In this document: positions 33,133-41,810 of the stretch, piece after piece
Position numbering within the stretch: position 1 is the first letter of the stretch
Layout: the number at the start of each line of letters is the position of its first letter
NCBI RefSeq assembly: GCF_029210375.1
Contig: NZ_JARGER010000012.1
Location: 62,001-126,000, forward strand
Reading direction: 5' to 3'
Length of the DNA stretch: 64,000 nucleotides
Source of the DNA: Nocardioides sp. YIM 152315
GTDB lineage: Bacteria; Actinomycetota; Actinomycetes; Propionibacteriales; Nocardioidaceae
Notes under the pieces: generated by a model
What the model was told of the DNA's origin: nothing
The model's input: only the letters and a program-made list of their open reading frames with translations
Databases searched by the model: none
Program-made: the position numbers and the translations under genes

Positions 33133-34104
33133 GTGTCCGACACCCCCGCCGCGCCCCAGCCGAACGCCCCCGACGTGGCCCCCGAGGCCTGGTCCGGCGT
33201 CCACCGCGGACCGCTGCGCGCGGGCGAGTGGGTGCGGCTGACCGACAGCAAGGGGCGGCGGCACAACATCTGCCTCGAGCCCGGGAAGCGGTTCTTCTCC
33301 AACCGCGGTCACTTCGAGCACGACGAGCTGATCGGCCGCGAGGAGGGCTTCACCGTGACGTCGTCGGCGGGAGGGGAGTACCTCGTCTTCCGGCCGCTGC
33401 TGTCGGAGTTCGTGGTCTCCATGCCGCGCGGCGCCGCCGTGGTCTACCCGAAGGACGCCGCCCAGATCGTGGCGCTCGCCGACATCTTCCCCGGCGCCCA
33501 CGTGGTCGAGGCGGGCGTCGGCTCCGGAGCCCTGACCTGCTCACTGCTGCGGGCGGTCGGACCCTACGGGCGGGTCTCGTCCTTCGAGCGGCGCGAGGAG
33601 TTCGCCGACGTGGCGCGACGCAACGTCGGGCAGTTCTTCGGCGCACCGGCGGGGGAGGCCCACCCCGCGTGGCGGCTGACGCTCGGCGACCTCGCCGAGG
33701 CGCTCCCGGCGTCGGGGGAGCGCTGCGACCGGATCATCCTCGACATGCTCGCACCCTGGGAGTGCCTGGACGCCGCGGCCGACGCGCTGTGGCCGGGCGG
33801 CATCGTCTGCGCGTACGTCGCGACCACGACCCAGCTGTCCCGGTTCGTGGAGACCGTCCGGGTGCACGGCGGCTTCACCGAGCCCCAGGCGTGGGAGTCG
33901 CTGGTCAGGGACTGGCACGTCGAGGGCCTGGCCGTGCGGCCGGGACACAAGATGATCGGGCACACTGCCTTCCTGGTCACCGCCCGGCGCATGGCCCCCG
34001 GCCAGCGGGCGCCGCTGAAGAGGCGCCGCCCGGCGCCGGGCGCCTACGGCCCGGACTACACCGGGCCGCGGCCCGCCGGCGTACCCGGCGATCCGGCCGA
34101 GTGA
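33133..34104 (+). CDS. trmI: tRNA (adenine-58-N1)-methyltransferase
   Basis: Methylates N1 of A58 in the T loop of tRNAs, using SAM. The 323-residue protein has an N-terminal beta-barrel (about 1-85) and a Rossmann methyltransferase domain with the SAM motif HVVEAGVGSGALTCSLLRAVGPYG, the acidic strand end FERREEFADVARRN, and the catalytic-region Asp in IILDMLAPWE. The basic C-terminal tail (KRRRPAPGAYGPDY) is typical of actinobacterial TrmI (Rv2118c). It precedes arc/mpa as in mycobacteria. The GTG start fits a leaderless transcript. Confidence 0.95.
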   Translation: MSDTPAAPQPNAPDVAPEAWSGVHRGPLRAGEWVRLTDSKGRRHNICLEPGKRFFSNRGHFEHDELIGREEGFTVTSSAGGEYLVFRPLLSEFVVSMPRGAAVVYPKDAAQIVALADIFPGAHVVEAGVGSGALTCSLLRAVGPYGRVSSFERREEFADVARRNVGQFFGAPAGEAHPAWRLTLGDLAEALPASGERCDRIILDMLAPWECLDAAADALWPGGIVCAYVATTTQLSRFVETVRVHGGFTEPQAWESLVRDWHVEGLAVRPGHKMIGHTAFLVTARRMAPGQRAPLKRRRPAPGAYGPDYTGPRPAGVPGDPAE

Positions 34105-34191
34105 GCCCCGGCTGGACCGTCGGAGAACACGCCGCTCCCAAATCGTGACCAAACCCCGGAAATGAAACGTACTGACGCGGGTCTACTTGGG

Positions 34192-34197
34192 TAGTGT
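34192..34197 (+). promoter_or_regulatory. putative -10 of arc
   Basis: TAGTGT, 23 nt before the arc ATG at 34221. An AGGAGG ribosome site at 34207-34212 fixes that start and rules out the GTG at 34194, which is inside the hexamer. Confidence 0.55.
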
Positions 34198-34220
34198 CCG
34201 GAGGACAGGAGGTGGCGCTG

Positions 34221-35990
34221 ATGTCGACATCCGAAGGCGTTTCCACGGCGGGGGGCCGCAGCCCCGAGGAGCTCGCCGAGCAGGTTCGGCTCCTCGAAGC
34301 GGAGGTCACCGACCTCCGGTACCGGCTGAGCGAGAGCCCCTCCGGGTCGCGCGGCCTCGAGCTGCGGCTGGCCGATGCCCAGCGCTCGCTGGCCGGGCTC
34401 AACGCGCAGAACGAGCGTCTGGCGCAGACGCTGCGCGAGGCCCGCGACCAGATCATGAAGCTCAAGGAGGAGGTCGACCGGCTGGCGCAGCCGCCCGCCG
34501 GCTTCGGCACCTTCCTCGCCCGCAACGACGACGACTCCATCGACGTCTTCACCGGTGGCCGCAAGCTCCGCGTGAACGTCAGCCCGAGCGTCGACCTCGA
34601 CGGCCTCCAGCGCGGCCAGGAGGTCATGCTGAACGAGGCCCTGAACGTCGTCGCCGCCCTCGACTTCGAGCAGGTCGGCGAGGTGGTGATGTTCAAGGAG
34701 CTCCTCGGCGACGGCGACCGGGCCCTGGTCATCGCGAACGCCGACGAGGAGCGCGTCGTCCGCCTCGCCGAGCCGCTGCGTGGCGAGACGATCCGCGCCG
34801 GCGACTCGCTGCTGCTCGACTCGCGCGCGGGCTACGTCTACGAGAAGGTGCCGAAGTCCGAGGTCGAGGAGCTGATCCTCGAAGAGGTTCCCGACATCGC
34901 CTACGAGTCGATCGGCGGACTCGCCGGTCAGATCGAGCAGATCCAGGACGCCGTCGAGCTTCCGTATCTCTACCCCGAGCTCTTCAAGGAGCACGAGCTC
35001 AAGCCGCCGAAGGGCGTGCTGCTCTACGGACCGCCCGGCTGCGGCAAGACGCTCATCGCGAAGGCCGTCGCCAACTCCCTCGCCAAGAAGGTGGCGGCCC
35101 GGCACGGCAAGGACGGGTCCGGCCAGGAGGTGAAGTCCTACTTCCTCAACATCAAGGGCCCGGAGCTGCTCAACAAGTACGTCGGGGAGACCGAGCGCCA
35201 CATCCGGCTGGTCTTCCAGCGGGCCCGTGAGAAGGCGAGCACCGGCACGCCGGTCATCGTCTTCTTCGACGAGATGGACTCGCTGTTCCGCACCCGCGGC
35301 TCCGGCGTCTCCTCCGACGTCGAGAACACGATCGTCCCGCAGCTGCTCAGCGAGATCGACGGCGTGGAGCTGCTCGAGAACGTGCTGGTGATCGGCGCCT
35401 CCAACCGCGAGGACATGATCGACCCCGCGATCCTGCGGCCGGGCCGGCTCGACGTGAAGATCAAGATCGAGCGCCCCGACGCCGAGTCGGCGCGCGACAT
35501 CTTCAGCAAGTACCTCACCGCCAGCCTGCCCCTGCACGCCGACGACCTGGCGGAGTTCGCAGGCGACCGCGACGCGACCGTGGCGGGCATGATCCGCGCC
35601 GCGGTCGAGCGGATGTACACCGAGACCGAGGAGAACCGGTTCCTCGAGGTCACCTACGCCAACGGCGACAAGGAGGTCCTGTACTTCAAGGACTTCAACT
35701 CCGGGGCGATGATCCAGAACATCGTCGACCGCTCCAAGAAGATGGCGATCAAGGATTTCCTCGACCACGACCAGCACGGCCTGCGGGTCTCCCACCTGCT
35801 CCAGGCGTGCGTCGACGAGTTCAAGGAGAACGAGGACCTGCCCAACACCACCAACCCCGACGACTGGGCCCGGATCTCCGGCAAGAAGGGCGAGCGGATC
35901 GTGTTCATCCGCACGCTGATCACCGGCAAGCAGGGCACCGAGCCGGGGCGGTCGATCGACACCGTGGCCAACACCGGCCAGTACCTGTAG
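34221..35990 (+). CDS. arc: proteasome-associated AAA ATPase ARC/Mpa
   Basis: Hexameric ATPase that recognises pupylated proteins and threads them into the 20S proteasome. The 589-residue protein has an N-terminal coiled coil (about 15-95, the Pup-binding part), tandem OB domains (about 95-245) and an AAA domain with Walker A GPPGCGKT at 270-277 and Walker [10 protein letters not shown] ending near 352. The C-terminus is GQYL, the penultimate-Tyr motif that docks into and opens the proteasome. It is complete and starts the Pup-proteasome region. dop lies 2.2 kb downstream, separated by a leftward three-gene group. Confidence 0.97.
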   Translation: MSTSEGVSTAGGRSPEELAEQVRLLEAEVTDLRYRLSESPSGSRGLELRLADAQRSLAGLNAQNERLAQTLREARDQIMKLKEEVDRLAQPPAGFGTFLARNDDDSIDVFTGGRKLRVNVSPSVDLDGLQRGQEVMLNEALNVVAALDFEQVGEVVMFKELLGDGDRALVIANADEERVVRLAEPLRGETIRAGDSLLLDSRAGYVYEKVPKSEVEELILEEVPDIAYESIGGLAGQIEQIQDAVELPYLYPELFKEHELKPPKGVLLYGPPGCGKTLIAKAVANSLAKKVAARHGKDGSGQEVKSYFLNIKGPELLNKYVGETERHIRLVFQRAREKASTGTPVIVFFDEMDSLFRTRGSGVSSDVENTIVPQLLSEIDGVELLENVLVIGASNREDMIDPAILRPGRLDVKIKIERPDAESARDIFSKYLTASLPLHADDLAEFAGDRDATVAGMIRAAVERMYTETEENRFLEVTYANGDKEVLYFKDFNSGAMIQNIVDRSKKMAIKDFLDHDQHGLRVSHLLQACVDEFKENEDLPNTTNPDDWARISGKKGERIVFIRTLITGKQGTEPGRSIDTVANTGQYL

Positions 35991-36082
35991 TCGACCTGTA
36001 GTCGACCTGCCGTCGGTCGCCCCGTCGGTCGCCTGTGGGTCACGCGGCGTTTGCCCGCGCGCCGACCGGGCACCGTGGGGAC

Positions 36083-36166
36083 ATGACGTTCTGGGCCGTG
36101 GTGCTGGTGCTGGGGGTCGTCGCCGCCGTCCTGAGTTGGCGGATGACCCGCGGCACGTTCCGGTGA
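36083..36166 (+). CDS. possible 27-residue single-span membrane peptide
   Basis: A short frame, MTFWAVVLVLGVVAAVLS then WRMTRGTFR: one perfect hydrophobic helix followed by a basic end. The ATG is 6 nt after CACCGT, the same spacing as the window's leaderless genes though the hexamer is weak. It sits in the 221-bp gap between arc and the convergent sulfotransferase gene, otherwise empty apart from a duplicated TAGTCGACCTG at 35990-36009. Too short for confident calling; conservation would decide. Confidence 0.4.
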   Translation: MTFWAVVLVLGVVAAVLSWRMTRGTFR

Positions 36167-36211
36167 GCTGAGCGCCGACCGCCCGACCCGGAGCCGCTCC
36201 ACGCCCGAGGG

Positions 36212-36991
36212 TCAGCGCGAGTGCCGCACCGCCAGGACCTCGCGCACCCGCTGCTCGTCGAAGGGCTCGCCGAGCCAGGTGAAGAACGGCTCGAGGGCGG
36301 CAGGGTCGGCCACGTAGTCGTCGTACCGCACGTGGTAGGCCGCGTCGCCCAGCTCGGCCGCGAGGGCGAGCAGCCGTCCCTCGGCCCGCTTCAGGCGCTC
36401 GAGGGCGGTCGGGTCCTCGGCCCACCACAGGCTCTTGGCGACGTCGTCGTGGTTGCGGGTGTTGACCACGAAGCGGGCGCCGGGGAAGACCTCGCGGAGC
36501 CAGGCGACGAACTCGCCGGCGTCCTCCCTCGCCCAGCGGATCTCCTTGAACCCGACGACCCGGGTGTCCTGCTCCGGACGCAGGATGGTCTCGAGCGCCA
36601 GCCGTCGGAACCCGGCCAGCGACCTCCTGGTCGGGTAGCCGTCCATCCCGAAGAACGGCCGGGTCGGGTCGGTCGGCGTGTTGGTGCCGGTCAGGCGGCG
36701 CATCACCTTTCGCTGCACGCGGCGTGCCTCGGCGCCGGTCCGGTGGTAGTCGTAGAGCTGCCGCATCATCTGCCGGTTCTCGCCGCGGATGAGGTAGCCG
36801 GGGATGGCGTTCAGGACGCCCTGCAGGAGCGTCGACCCCGACCGGCCGTAGGTCATCACGAAGAGGTAGCGCAGGTCGTCGCGGCCCTCGAGCGCCGCGA
36901 CCCGCCGTCGCAGCGCGGCGTTCTCCTGACGCAGCCGGGCGAGCTCGCCGCGGGCGCGCAGCCCGCGCGGCGCCCTCACCGCTCCGCCCAT
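36212..36991 (-). CDS. sulfotransferase family protein
   Basis: A 259-residue PAPS-dependent sulfotransferase-like protein. The 5'-phosphosulfate loop is MTYGRSGSTLLQGVLN (about 43-58) and the 3'-phosphate site is probably FVVNTRNHDDVAKSLWW. The N-terminal 35 residues form a basic stretch and a coiled coil (LARLRQENAALRRRVAALEG). The acceptor is unknown; similar actinobacterial enzymes modify glycolipids or trehalose. The ATG at 36991 is chosen because upstream sequence belongs to the YbaK gene, 17 bp away. Confidence 0.82.
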   Translation of the reverse strand: MGGAVRAPRGLRARGELARLRQENAALRRRVAALEGRDDLRYLFVMTYGRSGSTLLQGVLNAIPGYLIRGENRQMMRQLYDYHRTGAEARRVQRKVMRRLTGTNTPTDPTRPFFGMDGYPTRRSLAGFRRLALETILRPEQDTRVVGFKEIRWAREDAGEFVAWLREVFPGARFVVNTRNHDDVAKSLWWAEDPTALERLKRAEGRLLALAAELGDAAYHVRYDDYVADPAALEPFFTWLGEPFDEQRVREVLAVRHSR

Positions 36992-37008
36992 CCCTGCCCT
37001 TCCACTCC

Positions 37009-37503
37009 TCAGCCGTCCACGCCCGCGGTGGGCGTGGTCACGTCGGCCACGGTCGCGTCGAGCGCCGCCACGAGGTCCGACGCCTCGACGGTGAGCGCCA
37101 CGCCGTGCTCGCCGCCGCCGACGCTGATTGTCCCAGAGATCGACGAGTCCGCGATGACCGGCAGCGGCGCGAGGCTGCCCAACGGCGTGATGGTGCCGCG
37201 TTCGTAGCCGGTGACGGCGTACGCCGCCGCCGCGCTCGGCATCGAGATCCGGTTCACCCCGAGCAGGGCGCGCAGCCGGGGCCAGGCGATCTCGCGGTCG
37301 CCGGGCACCAGCACGAACCGATGGTCGCCCTCGCTGACCCGGACGACCATCGTCTTCACCAGCTGGTGCGGCTCGATCCCGCGCGCGGCGGCGGCCTCGG
37401 CGAGCGAGCGGACGGGCCCGTGCCTGGTCACCGTGTGCGCGAGGCCGAGCGCCTCGGCGGCCGAGACCGCCCGCGCCGAGCCGTCGCTCGTCGGCAGGCT
37501 CAC
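37009..37503 (-). CDS. YbaK/EbsC family aminoacyl-tRNA deacylase-like protein
   Basis: A 164-residue protein of the YbaK/ProX editing fold. These proteins hydrolyse mischarged tRNAs such as Cys-tRNA(Pro) or Ala-tRNA(Pro). Seen are [25 protein letters not shown] with the conserved Lys, and [23 protein letters not shown] with the conserved Gly/Pro loop. The GTG overlaps the stop of the methyltransferase gene (GTGA), so the pair is coupled. The exact tRNA specificity is not decided by sequence. Confidence 0.88.
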   Translation of the reverse strand: MSLPTSDGSARAVSAAEALGLAHTVTRHGPVRSLAEAAAARGIEPHQLVKTMVVRVSEGDHRFVLVPGDREIAWPRLRALLGVNRISMPSAAAAYAVTGYERGTITPLGSLAPLPVIADSSISGTISVGGGEHGVALTVEASDLVAALDATVADVTTPTAGVDG

Positions 37504-38126
37504 GCGGGTGCCACGGCGCGCCCGGCGTACAGGTAGGTCCACGGCCGGCCGACACCCGGTCCGGGCAGGTACGACGCCTCCAGGTCGGCCATCGTGAACC
37601 CCGTCGTCGTCACGAGGCCCGGCACGTCGCGGCTCAGGTTGCACCCACCCGCGACGAGTCGCTGGACGGGGTCGAGCCGTCGTTGCCAGTCCGCGACACC
37701 CGCCTGCGGCGCCAGGCCGTGCTCGAGGAAGTGGAGGCTACCTCCCGGGCGCAGCACGCGGCGTACCTCGGCGAGGGCTCGCGTCACGTCGGGGATGGTG
37801 CACAGGGTGAAGGTCGACAGCACCGCGTCGTACGCCGCGTCCTCGGCCTCGAGGCGCTGGCCGTCGAGCCCGGCGCGCGTGATCGGCACGCGCGAGGCGG
37901 CCCGTCGCTCGCCGGACATCCGCCAGCCGACGTCGGACGGCTCGACGGCGTCCACGCTCACCACCGCGTCGGGGTAGAGCGTCGCGTTGCGGCCGCTCCC
38001 GAAGCCGATCTCGAGCACCCGGCCGGCCAGACCGTCGACCGCACGCGCCCGCCGCTCCATCACCGGCCGGCTCGACAGGGAGCGATCGGCGAGATGCGGG
38101 ACGACGCGGTCGGTCCACCAGCCCAT
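37500..38126 (-). CDS. class I SAM-dependent methyltransferase
   Basis: A 208-residue methyltransferase of the UbiE/Methyltransf_11 type: SAM loop [16 protein letters not shown], acidic residue in [40 protein letters not shown] and [11 protein letters not shown]. The C-terminal [29 protein letters not shown] recalls phospholipid or quinone methyltransferases, but the substrate is not identified. The ATG is 7 nt after TACCCT on the minus strand. It is divergent from the dop leader element. Confidence 0.88.
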   Translation of the reverse strand: MGWWTDRVVPHLADRSLSSRPVMERRARAVDGLAGRVLEIGFGSGRNATLYPDAVVSVDAVEPSDVGWRMSGERRAASRVPITRAGLDGQRLEAEDAAYDAVLSTFTLCTIPDVTRALAEVRRVLRPGGSLHFLEHGLAPQAGVADWQRRLDPVQRLVAGGCNLSRDVPGLVTTTGFTMADLEASYLPGPGVGRPWTYLYAGRAVAPA

Positions 38127-38133
38127 GGACCCG

Positions 38134-38163
38134 AGGGTACGGCGTGCTCCGCTCGCGTACGCT
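38134..38163. promoter_or_regulatory. divergent leaderless promoters, methyltransferase and dop leader
   Basis: TACCCT (minus, 38134-38139) lies 7 nt before the methyltransferase ATG. TACGCT (plus, 38158-38163) lies 6 nt before the ATG of the dop leader peptide at 38170. Confidence 0.6.
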
Positions 38164-38169
38164 CGAGAC

Positions 38170-38202
38170 ATGAGCGAGCGCAGCGAGCGAGTCCGTGCAT
38201 GA
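38170..38202 (+). repeat. MIRU-like element, copy B (short), coupled leader of dop
   Basis: Encodes [10 protein letters not shown] and stops at TGA overlapping the dop ATG (ATGA). It has the first seven and the last three residues of the full 27-residue peptide, so it looks like an exact in-frame deletion of 17 codons. It starts 6 nt after TACGCT, so the peptide itself would be read from a leaderless transcript and dop would be reached by re-initiation. Confidence 0.8.
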
Positions 38203-39707
38203 GCGTTCGACGGGTGATGGGGACCGAGGTTGAGTACGGCATCGCCGTGCAGGGCCAGCCCCTGGCCAACCCGATGGTCGCGTCCTCGCAGGTCGTGAAC
38301 GCCTACGCGTCGGCGACCGTGAAGGCACGCCGCGCGCGCTGGGACTTCGAGGAGGAGTCGCCGCTGCGCGACGCCCGCGGGTTCGACATGACGCGCCAGA
38401 CGGCCGACCCGAGCCAGCTCACCGACGAGGACATGGGGCTCGCCAACGTCATCCTGACCAACGGCGCCCGCCTCTACGTCGACCACGCGCACCCGGAGTA
38501 CTCCACGCCGGAGGTCACCGGCCCGCTCGACGCCGTCCGGTGGGACAAGGCCGGCGAGCTGGTCATGCTCGACGCGTCCCGACGGGCCGGACAGCTGCCG
38601 GGCGGCACGCCGATCGTGCTCTACAAGAACAACACCGACAACAAGGGCGCGTCGTACGGCGCCCACGAGAACTACCTGATGCGCCGCTCGACGCCGTTCG
38701 GCGACATCGTGCGCCACCTGACGCCGTTCTTCGTGAGCCGGCAGGTCGTGTGCGGGTCCGGGCGCGTCGGCATCGGCCAGGACGGCCGCGAGCACGGCTT
38801 CCAGATCAGCCAGCGCGCCGACTTCTTCGAGGTCGAGGTCGGGCTCGAGACCACGTTGAAGCGCCCGATCATCAACACCCGCGACGAGCCGCACGCCGAC
38901 CCGGAGAAGTACCGGCGCCTGCACGTCATCATCGGCGACGCGAACCTGTCCGAGGTCGCGACGTACCTCAAGGTCGGGACGACCGCCCTGGTGCTGGCGA
39001 TGATCGAGGACCGGTTCATCACCAGCGAGCTGACCGTCGATGCGCCCGTGGCCGGGCTGCGGGCGATCTCGCACGACTCGTCGCTGCAGCACAAGGTGCG
39101 ACTGGTCGACGGGCGTGAGCTCACCGGCGTCCAGCTGCAGCTCGAGTACCTCGACCTGGCGAAGAAGTACGTCGAGGATCGGTACGGCACCGACGCCGAC
39201 CCGCAGACGGTCGACGTGCTCGCCCGCTGGGAGTCCGTCCTCGACCGGCTCGAGCGCGACCCGATGTCGCTCTCCGGGGAGCTCGACTGGGTCGCGAAGC
39301 TGCGGCTGCTGGAGCAGTACCGCCAGCGCGACGGACTCGCCTGGGACGACGCCAAGCTGCAGGTGATCGACTACCAGTACTCCGACATCCGGCCCGAGAA
39401 GGGGCTCTACCACCGACTGGTGGCCGGCGGCCGGATGGAGCGGCTGCTCGACGACCCGTCGATCGAGGCCGCGATGCACGACCCGCCGGAGGACACCCGG
39501 GCCTACTTCCGCGGCCGGTGCCTCGAGAGGTACGCCGAGCACGTCGCCGCGGCGTCGTGGGACTCGGTGATCTTCGACCTGCCGGGGCGGGAGTCGCTCC
39601 AGCGGGTGCCGACGATGGATCCGCTGCGCGGCAGCCGGGCCCACGTCGGCGAGCTTCTCGACCGGTGTGAGACGGCGGAGGCGTTGTTCACCGCTCTCAC
39701 CCGCTGA
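38199..39707 (+). CDS. dop: depupylase/deamidase of Pup
   Basis: Removes Pup from target proteins and, where Pup ends in Gln, converts that Gln to Glu. The 502-residue protein is of the carboxylate-amine ligase fold shared with PafA. It starts [19 protein letters not shown] with the ATP/Mg Glu in GTEVEYG. The Dop-specific loop follows at about 40-75 ([20 protein letters not shown]). [19 protein letters not shown] and [20 protein letters not shown] are shared with PafA. It lies 17 bp upstream of pup. Translation is probably coupled to the 10-residue leader overlapping its ATG. Because this Pup already ends in Glu, depupylation is the expected main role. Confidence 0.97.
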   Translation: MSVRRVMGTEVEYGIAVQGQPLANPMVASSQVVNAYASATVKARRARWDFEEESPLRDARGFDMTRQTADPSQLTDEDMGLANVILTNGARLYVDHAHPEYSTPEVTGPLDAVRWDKAGELVMLDASRRAGQLPGGTPIVLYKNNTDNKGASYGAHENYLMRRSTPFGDIVRHLTPFFVSRQVVCGSGRVGIGQDGREHGFQISQRADFFEVEVGLETTLKRPIINTRDEPHADPEKYRRLHVIIGDANLSEVATYLKVGTTALVLAMIEDRFITSELTVDAPVAGLRAISHDSSLQHKVRLVDGRELTGVQLQLEYLDLAKKYVEDRYGTDADPQTVDVLARWESVLDRLERDPMSLSGELDWVAKLRLLEQYRQRDGLAWDDAKLQVIDYQYSDIRPEKGLYHRLVAGGRMERLLDDPSIEAAMHDPPEDTRAYFRGRCLERYAEHVAAASWDSVIFDLPGRESLQRVPTMDPLRGSRAHVGELLDRCETAEALFTALTR

Positions 39708-39712
39708 GTGGG

Positions 39713-39718
39713 TAGGGT
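39713..39718 (+). promoter_or_regulatory. leaderless -10 for pup
   Basis: TAGGGT, 6 nt before the pup ATG at 39725. Confidence 0.6.
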
Positions 39719-39724
39719 CGAGAC

Positions 39725-39922
39725 ATGGCGCAGGAGCAGAAGCAACCGCGGAAGTCCTCGGAGACCGACGAGGTCGTCGAGACCGCTCCGGAGAGCGACG
39801 TCGCCGAGCGCAAGGACGCGCTCGACAACGACGTCGACGACCTTCTCGACGAGATCGACGACGTGCTCGAGACCAACGCCGAGGACTTCGTGAAGTCCTT
39901 CATCCAGAAGGGCGGCGAGTAG
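39725..39922 (+). CDS. pup: prokaryotic ubiquitin-like protein Pup
   Basis: A 65-residue, mostly disordered, acidic protein that is attached by its C-terminal Glu to lysines of proteins to be degraded. Seen are the basic/polar N-terminus ([13 protein letters not shown]), the helix that binds ARC ([20 protein letters not shown]), and the end [10 protein letters not shown]. The last residue is Glu, not Gln as in M. tuberculosis, so no deamidation is needed before ligation by PafA. A leader-peptide element fills the 82-bp space before prcB. Confidence 0.97.
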   Translation: MAQEQKQPRKSSETDEVVETAPESDVAERKDALDNDVDDLLDEIDDVLETNAEDFVKSFIQKGGE

Positions 39923-39924
39923 GA

Positions 39925-40008
39925 GTGGGCGAGCGGAGCGAGTCCACCATCCCAAGCTGCACCCTCCGTGCCTCGTGCGCGCACGGAGCGAAGCGAGTAC
40001 GTGCATGA
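39925..40008 (+). repeat. MIRU-like element, copy C, coupled leader of prcB
   Basis: Two bases after the pup stop, a GTG-started frame of 27 codons encodes [10 protein letters not shown], then SCTLRASC, then AHGAKRVRA. Its TGA overlaps the prcB ATG (ATGA). It shares both ends with copies A and D but has a diverged middle. The element therefore joins pup and prcB into a continuous chain of translation. Confidence 0.82.
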
Positions 40009-40862
40009 GGGATCCGCGTCTCCCGGCGGCGTTCCTGCAGCCGGGCACCTCGTCGTTCTCGGACTTCCTGGCCGACCAGGCGCCCGACCTGCTGCCCGGC
40101 CGCCGCGCAGTACCGCAGGGACATGCAGGGGGCCAGGCCGGCGACCTCGCGCCGCACGGCACCACGATCGTCGCGGCCACGTTCGGCGGCGGCGTCGTCA
40201 TGGCAGGTGACCGCCGCGCGACGATGGGCAACATCATCGCGCAGCGCGACATCGAGAAGGTCTTCCCGGCCGACGAGTTCTCCGCCGTCGGCATCGCCGG
40301 CAGTGCCGGGATCGCGGTCGAGATGGTGCGGCTCTTCCAGACCGAGCTCGAGCACTACGAGAAGATCGAGGGCACCACGCTCTCGATGGACGGCAAGGCC
40401 AACCGGCTCGCGGCGTTGATCCGCGGCAACCTCGGCATGGCGATGCAGGGGCTCGCGGTCGTGCCCCTCTTCGCCGGCTACGACCTGGCGTCGGACAGCG
40501 GCCGGATCTTCAGCTACGACGTGACGGGCGGCCGCTACGAGGAGACCGCCTTCCACTCGGTCGGCTCCGGCTCCCTCTTCGCCCGCGGGTCGCTGAAGAA
40601 GCTCTATCGCGCCGACCTCGACGAGTCCGGCTGCGTGACGGCCGTCGTGCAGGCGCTGTACGACGCCGCCGACGACGACTCGGCGACGGGTGGGCCCGAC
40701 CTGACCCGGCGGATCTTCCCCGTCGTCCAGGTGATCACCGCCGACGGCGGGCGCAGGCTCGCCGACGCCGACGTCGCGGCAGTCGCCGACCAGGTGATCG
40801 CCGGCCGGATGGCGCGGCCCGACGGCCCCGTCGCGCCGCTCGTGGAAGGAGGTCAGGCCTGA
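40005..40862 (+). CDS. prcB: 20S proteasome beta subunit
   Basis: The catalytic subunit of the 20S core. The 285-residue precursor has a 52-residue propeptide ([17 protein letters not shown] is typical) and is expected to be cut before Thr53 in [12 protein letters not shown], exposing the N-terminal nucleophile. The Lys (about residue 85) lies in [12 protein letters not shown] and the Asp in [15 protein letters not shown]. The ATG at 40005 is used because it overlaps the leader-peptide stop and starts [11 protein letters not shown]; a GTG at 39975 is in frame but lies within the repeat. It overlaps prcA by one base (TGATG). Confidence 0.97.
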   Translation: MRDPRLPAAFLQPGTSSFSDFLADQAPDLLPGRRAVPQGHAGGQAGDLAPHGTTIVAATFGGGVVMAGDRRATMGNIIAQRDIEKVFPADEFSAVGIAGSAGIAVEMVRLFQTELEHYEKIEGTTLSMDGKANRLAALIRGNLGMAMQGLAVVPLFAGYDLASDSGRIFSYDVTGGRYEETAFHSVGSGSLFARGSLKKLYRADLDESGCVTAVVQALYDAADDDSATGGPDLTRRIFPVVQVITADGGRRLADADVAAVADQVIAGRMARPDGPVAPLVEGGQA

Positions 40863-41650
40863 TGAGCATGCCCTTCTACGTCTCGCCCGAGCAGCTGATG
40901 AAGGACCGGGCCGACTTCGCGCGCAAGGGCATCGGCCGCGGCCGCTCGGTGGTGGCGGTCCAACACGCCGACGGCGTCCTCTTCGCGACCGAGAACCCCT
41001 CGCAGGCGCTCCACAAGGTCTCGGAGATCTACGACCGGATCGCCTTCGCCGCGGTCGGGCGCTACAACGAGTTCGAGAACCTGCGGATCGCCGGCGTACG
41101 CCTGGCCGACATGCGCGGCTACGCCTACGACCGGCGCGACGTCACCGGACGCGGTCTCGCGAACGCCTACGCCCAGACCCTCGGCACGATCTTCTCCAGC
41201 GGTGGTGAGAAGCCCTACGAGGTGGAGCTCTTCGTCGCCGAGATCGGAGACACCGCGGCCGACGACCAGCTCTACCGCCTGACGTACGACGGTCAGGTCG
41301 CCGACGAGCACGGGTTCGCCGTCATGGGCGGCGCCGCCGATGTGGTGGGTGGGTACCTCGAGGAGCGGTACACCGAGGGTGCCTCCCTCGCTGACGCCGT
41401 GCGGCTCGCCGTCGCCGCCCTCGGCCACACCGACGCCGACGACCGGGTCATCCCCGCGACCGACCTCGAGGTCGCCGTGCTGGACCGGACCCGGTCGCAG
41501 CCGCGCAAGTTCACCCGGCTCCGCGCCGCCCGCCTCGACGAGCTCCTCGGCGAGCGCGGCCCGGCCGAGCACGCGCCCGCCGACGCGGCAGGTGGGCCCG
41601 GTGCCGACGGCTCCGACGGCTCCGACGAGCCCCCCATCGCCCCGGTCTGA
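40862..41650 (+). CDS. prcA: 20S proteasome alpha subunit
   Basis: Forms the outer gated rings of the 20S core, where ARC docks. The 262-residue protein begins [33 protein letters not shown], the gating N-terminus and first strand of bacterial alpha subunits. The C-terminal ~35 residues are acidic, Gly/Asp/Pro-rich and probably disordered, as in other actinobacteria. The ATG overlaps the prcB stop, which helps keep the 1:1 ratio of alpha to beta. A 62-bp palindrome follows 12 bp after its stop. Confidence 0.97.
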   Translation: MSMPFYVSPEQLMKDRADFARKGIGRGRSVVAVQHADGVLFATENPSQALHKVSEIYDRIAFAAVGRYNEFENLRIAGVRLADMRGYAYDRRDVTGRGLANAYAQTLGTIFSSGGEKPYEVELFVAEIGDTAADDQLYRLTYDGQVADEHGFAVMGGAADVVGGYLEERYTEGASLADAVRLAVAALGHTDADDRVIPATDLEVAVLDRTRSQPRKFTRLRAARLDELLGERGPAEHAPADAAGGPGADGSDGSDEPPIAPV

Positions 41651-41662
41651 GCATGACGGACG

Positions 41663-41724
41663 GATAGTCCGTCACGTTCTGGTTGCGGATCGCCCGATCG
41701 ACGACCAGTTCGTGACGGACTATC
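41663..41724. repeat. 62-bp nested palindrome between prcA and pafA
   Basis: A perfect 14-bp outer stem (GATAGTCCGTCACG with 41711-41724) is followed by symmetrical TT/TT, a 5-bp stem CTGGT/ACCAG, a 4/4 internal loop, a 5-bp stem GATCG/CGATC and a 2-nt tip. A short alternative hairpin GACGGAC/GTCCGTC (41656-41673) overlaps its left arm. It may end pup-prcBA transcription or be a mobile hairpin element. The 86 bp that follow up to pafA hold only its promoter. Confidence 0.8.
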
Positions 41725-41798
41725 GCGAAGGCGGCCTCGAATACCGAATCTCAACGGTCCGGGGAGCGTCATCGCGGTGCGAACCACCACGCTGCGCC

Positions 41799-41804
41799 TA
41801 GGCT
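41799..41804 (+). promoter_or_regulatory. leaderless -10 for pafA
   Basis: TAGGCT, 6 nt before the pafA GTG at 41811. Confidence 0.6.
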
Positions 41805-41810
41805 GACCTC

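Noticed and set aside
39975..40004. An upstream GTG start for prcB
   Set aside because: The extra residues ([10 protein letters not shown]) are a frame-shifted reading of the repeated element and the same extension appears by chance before the gene at 29848.
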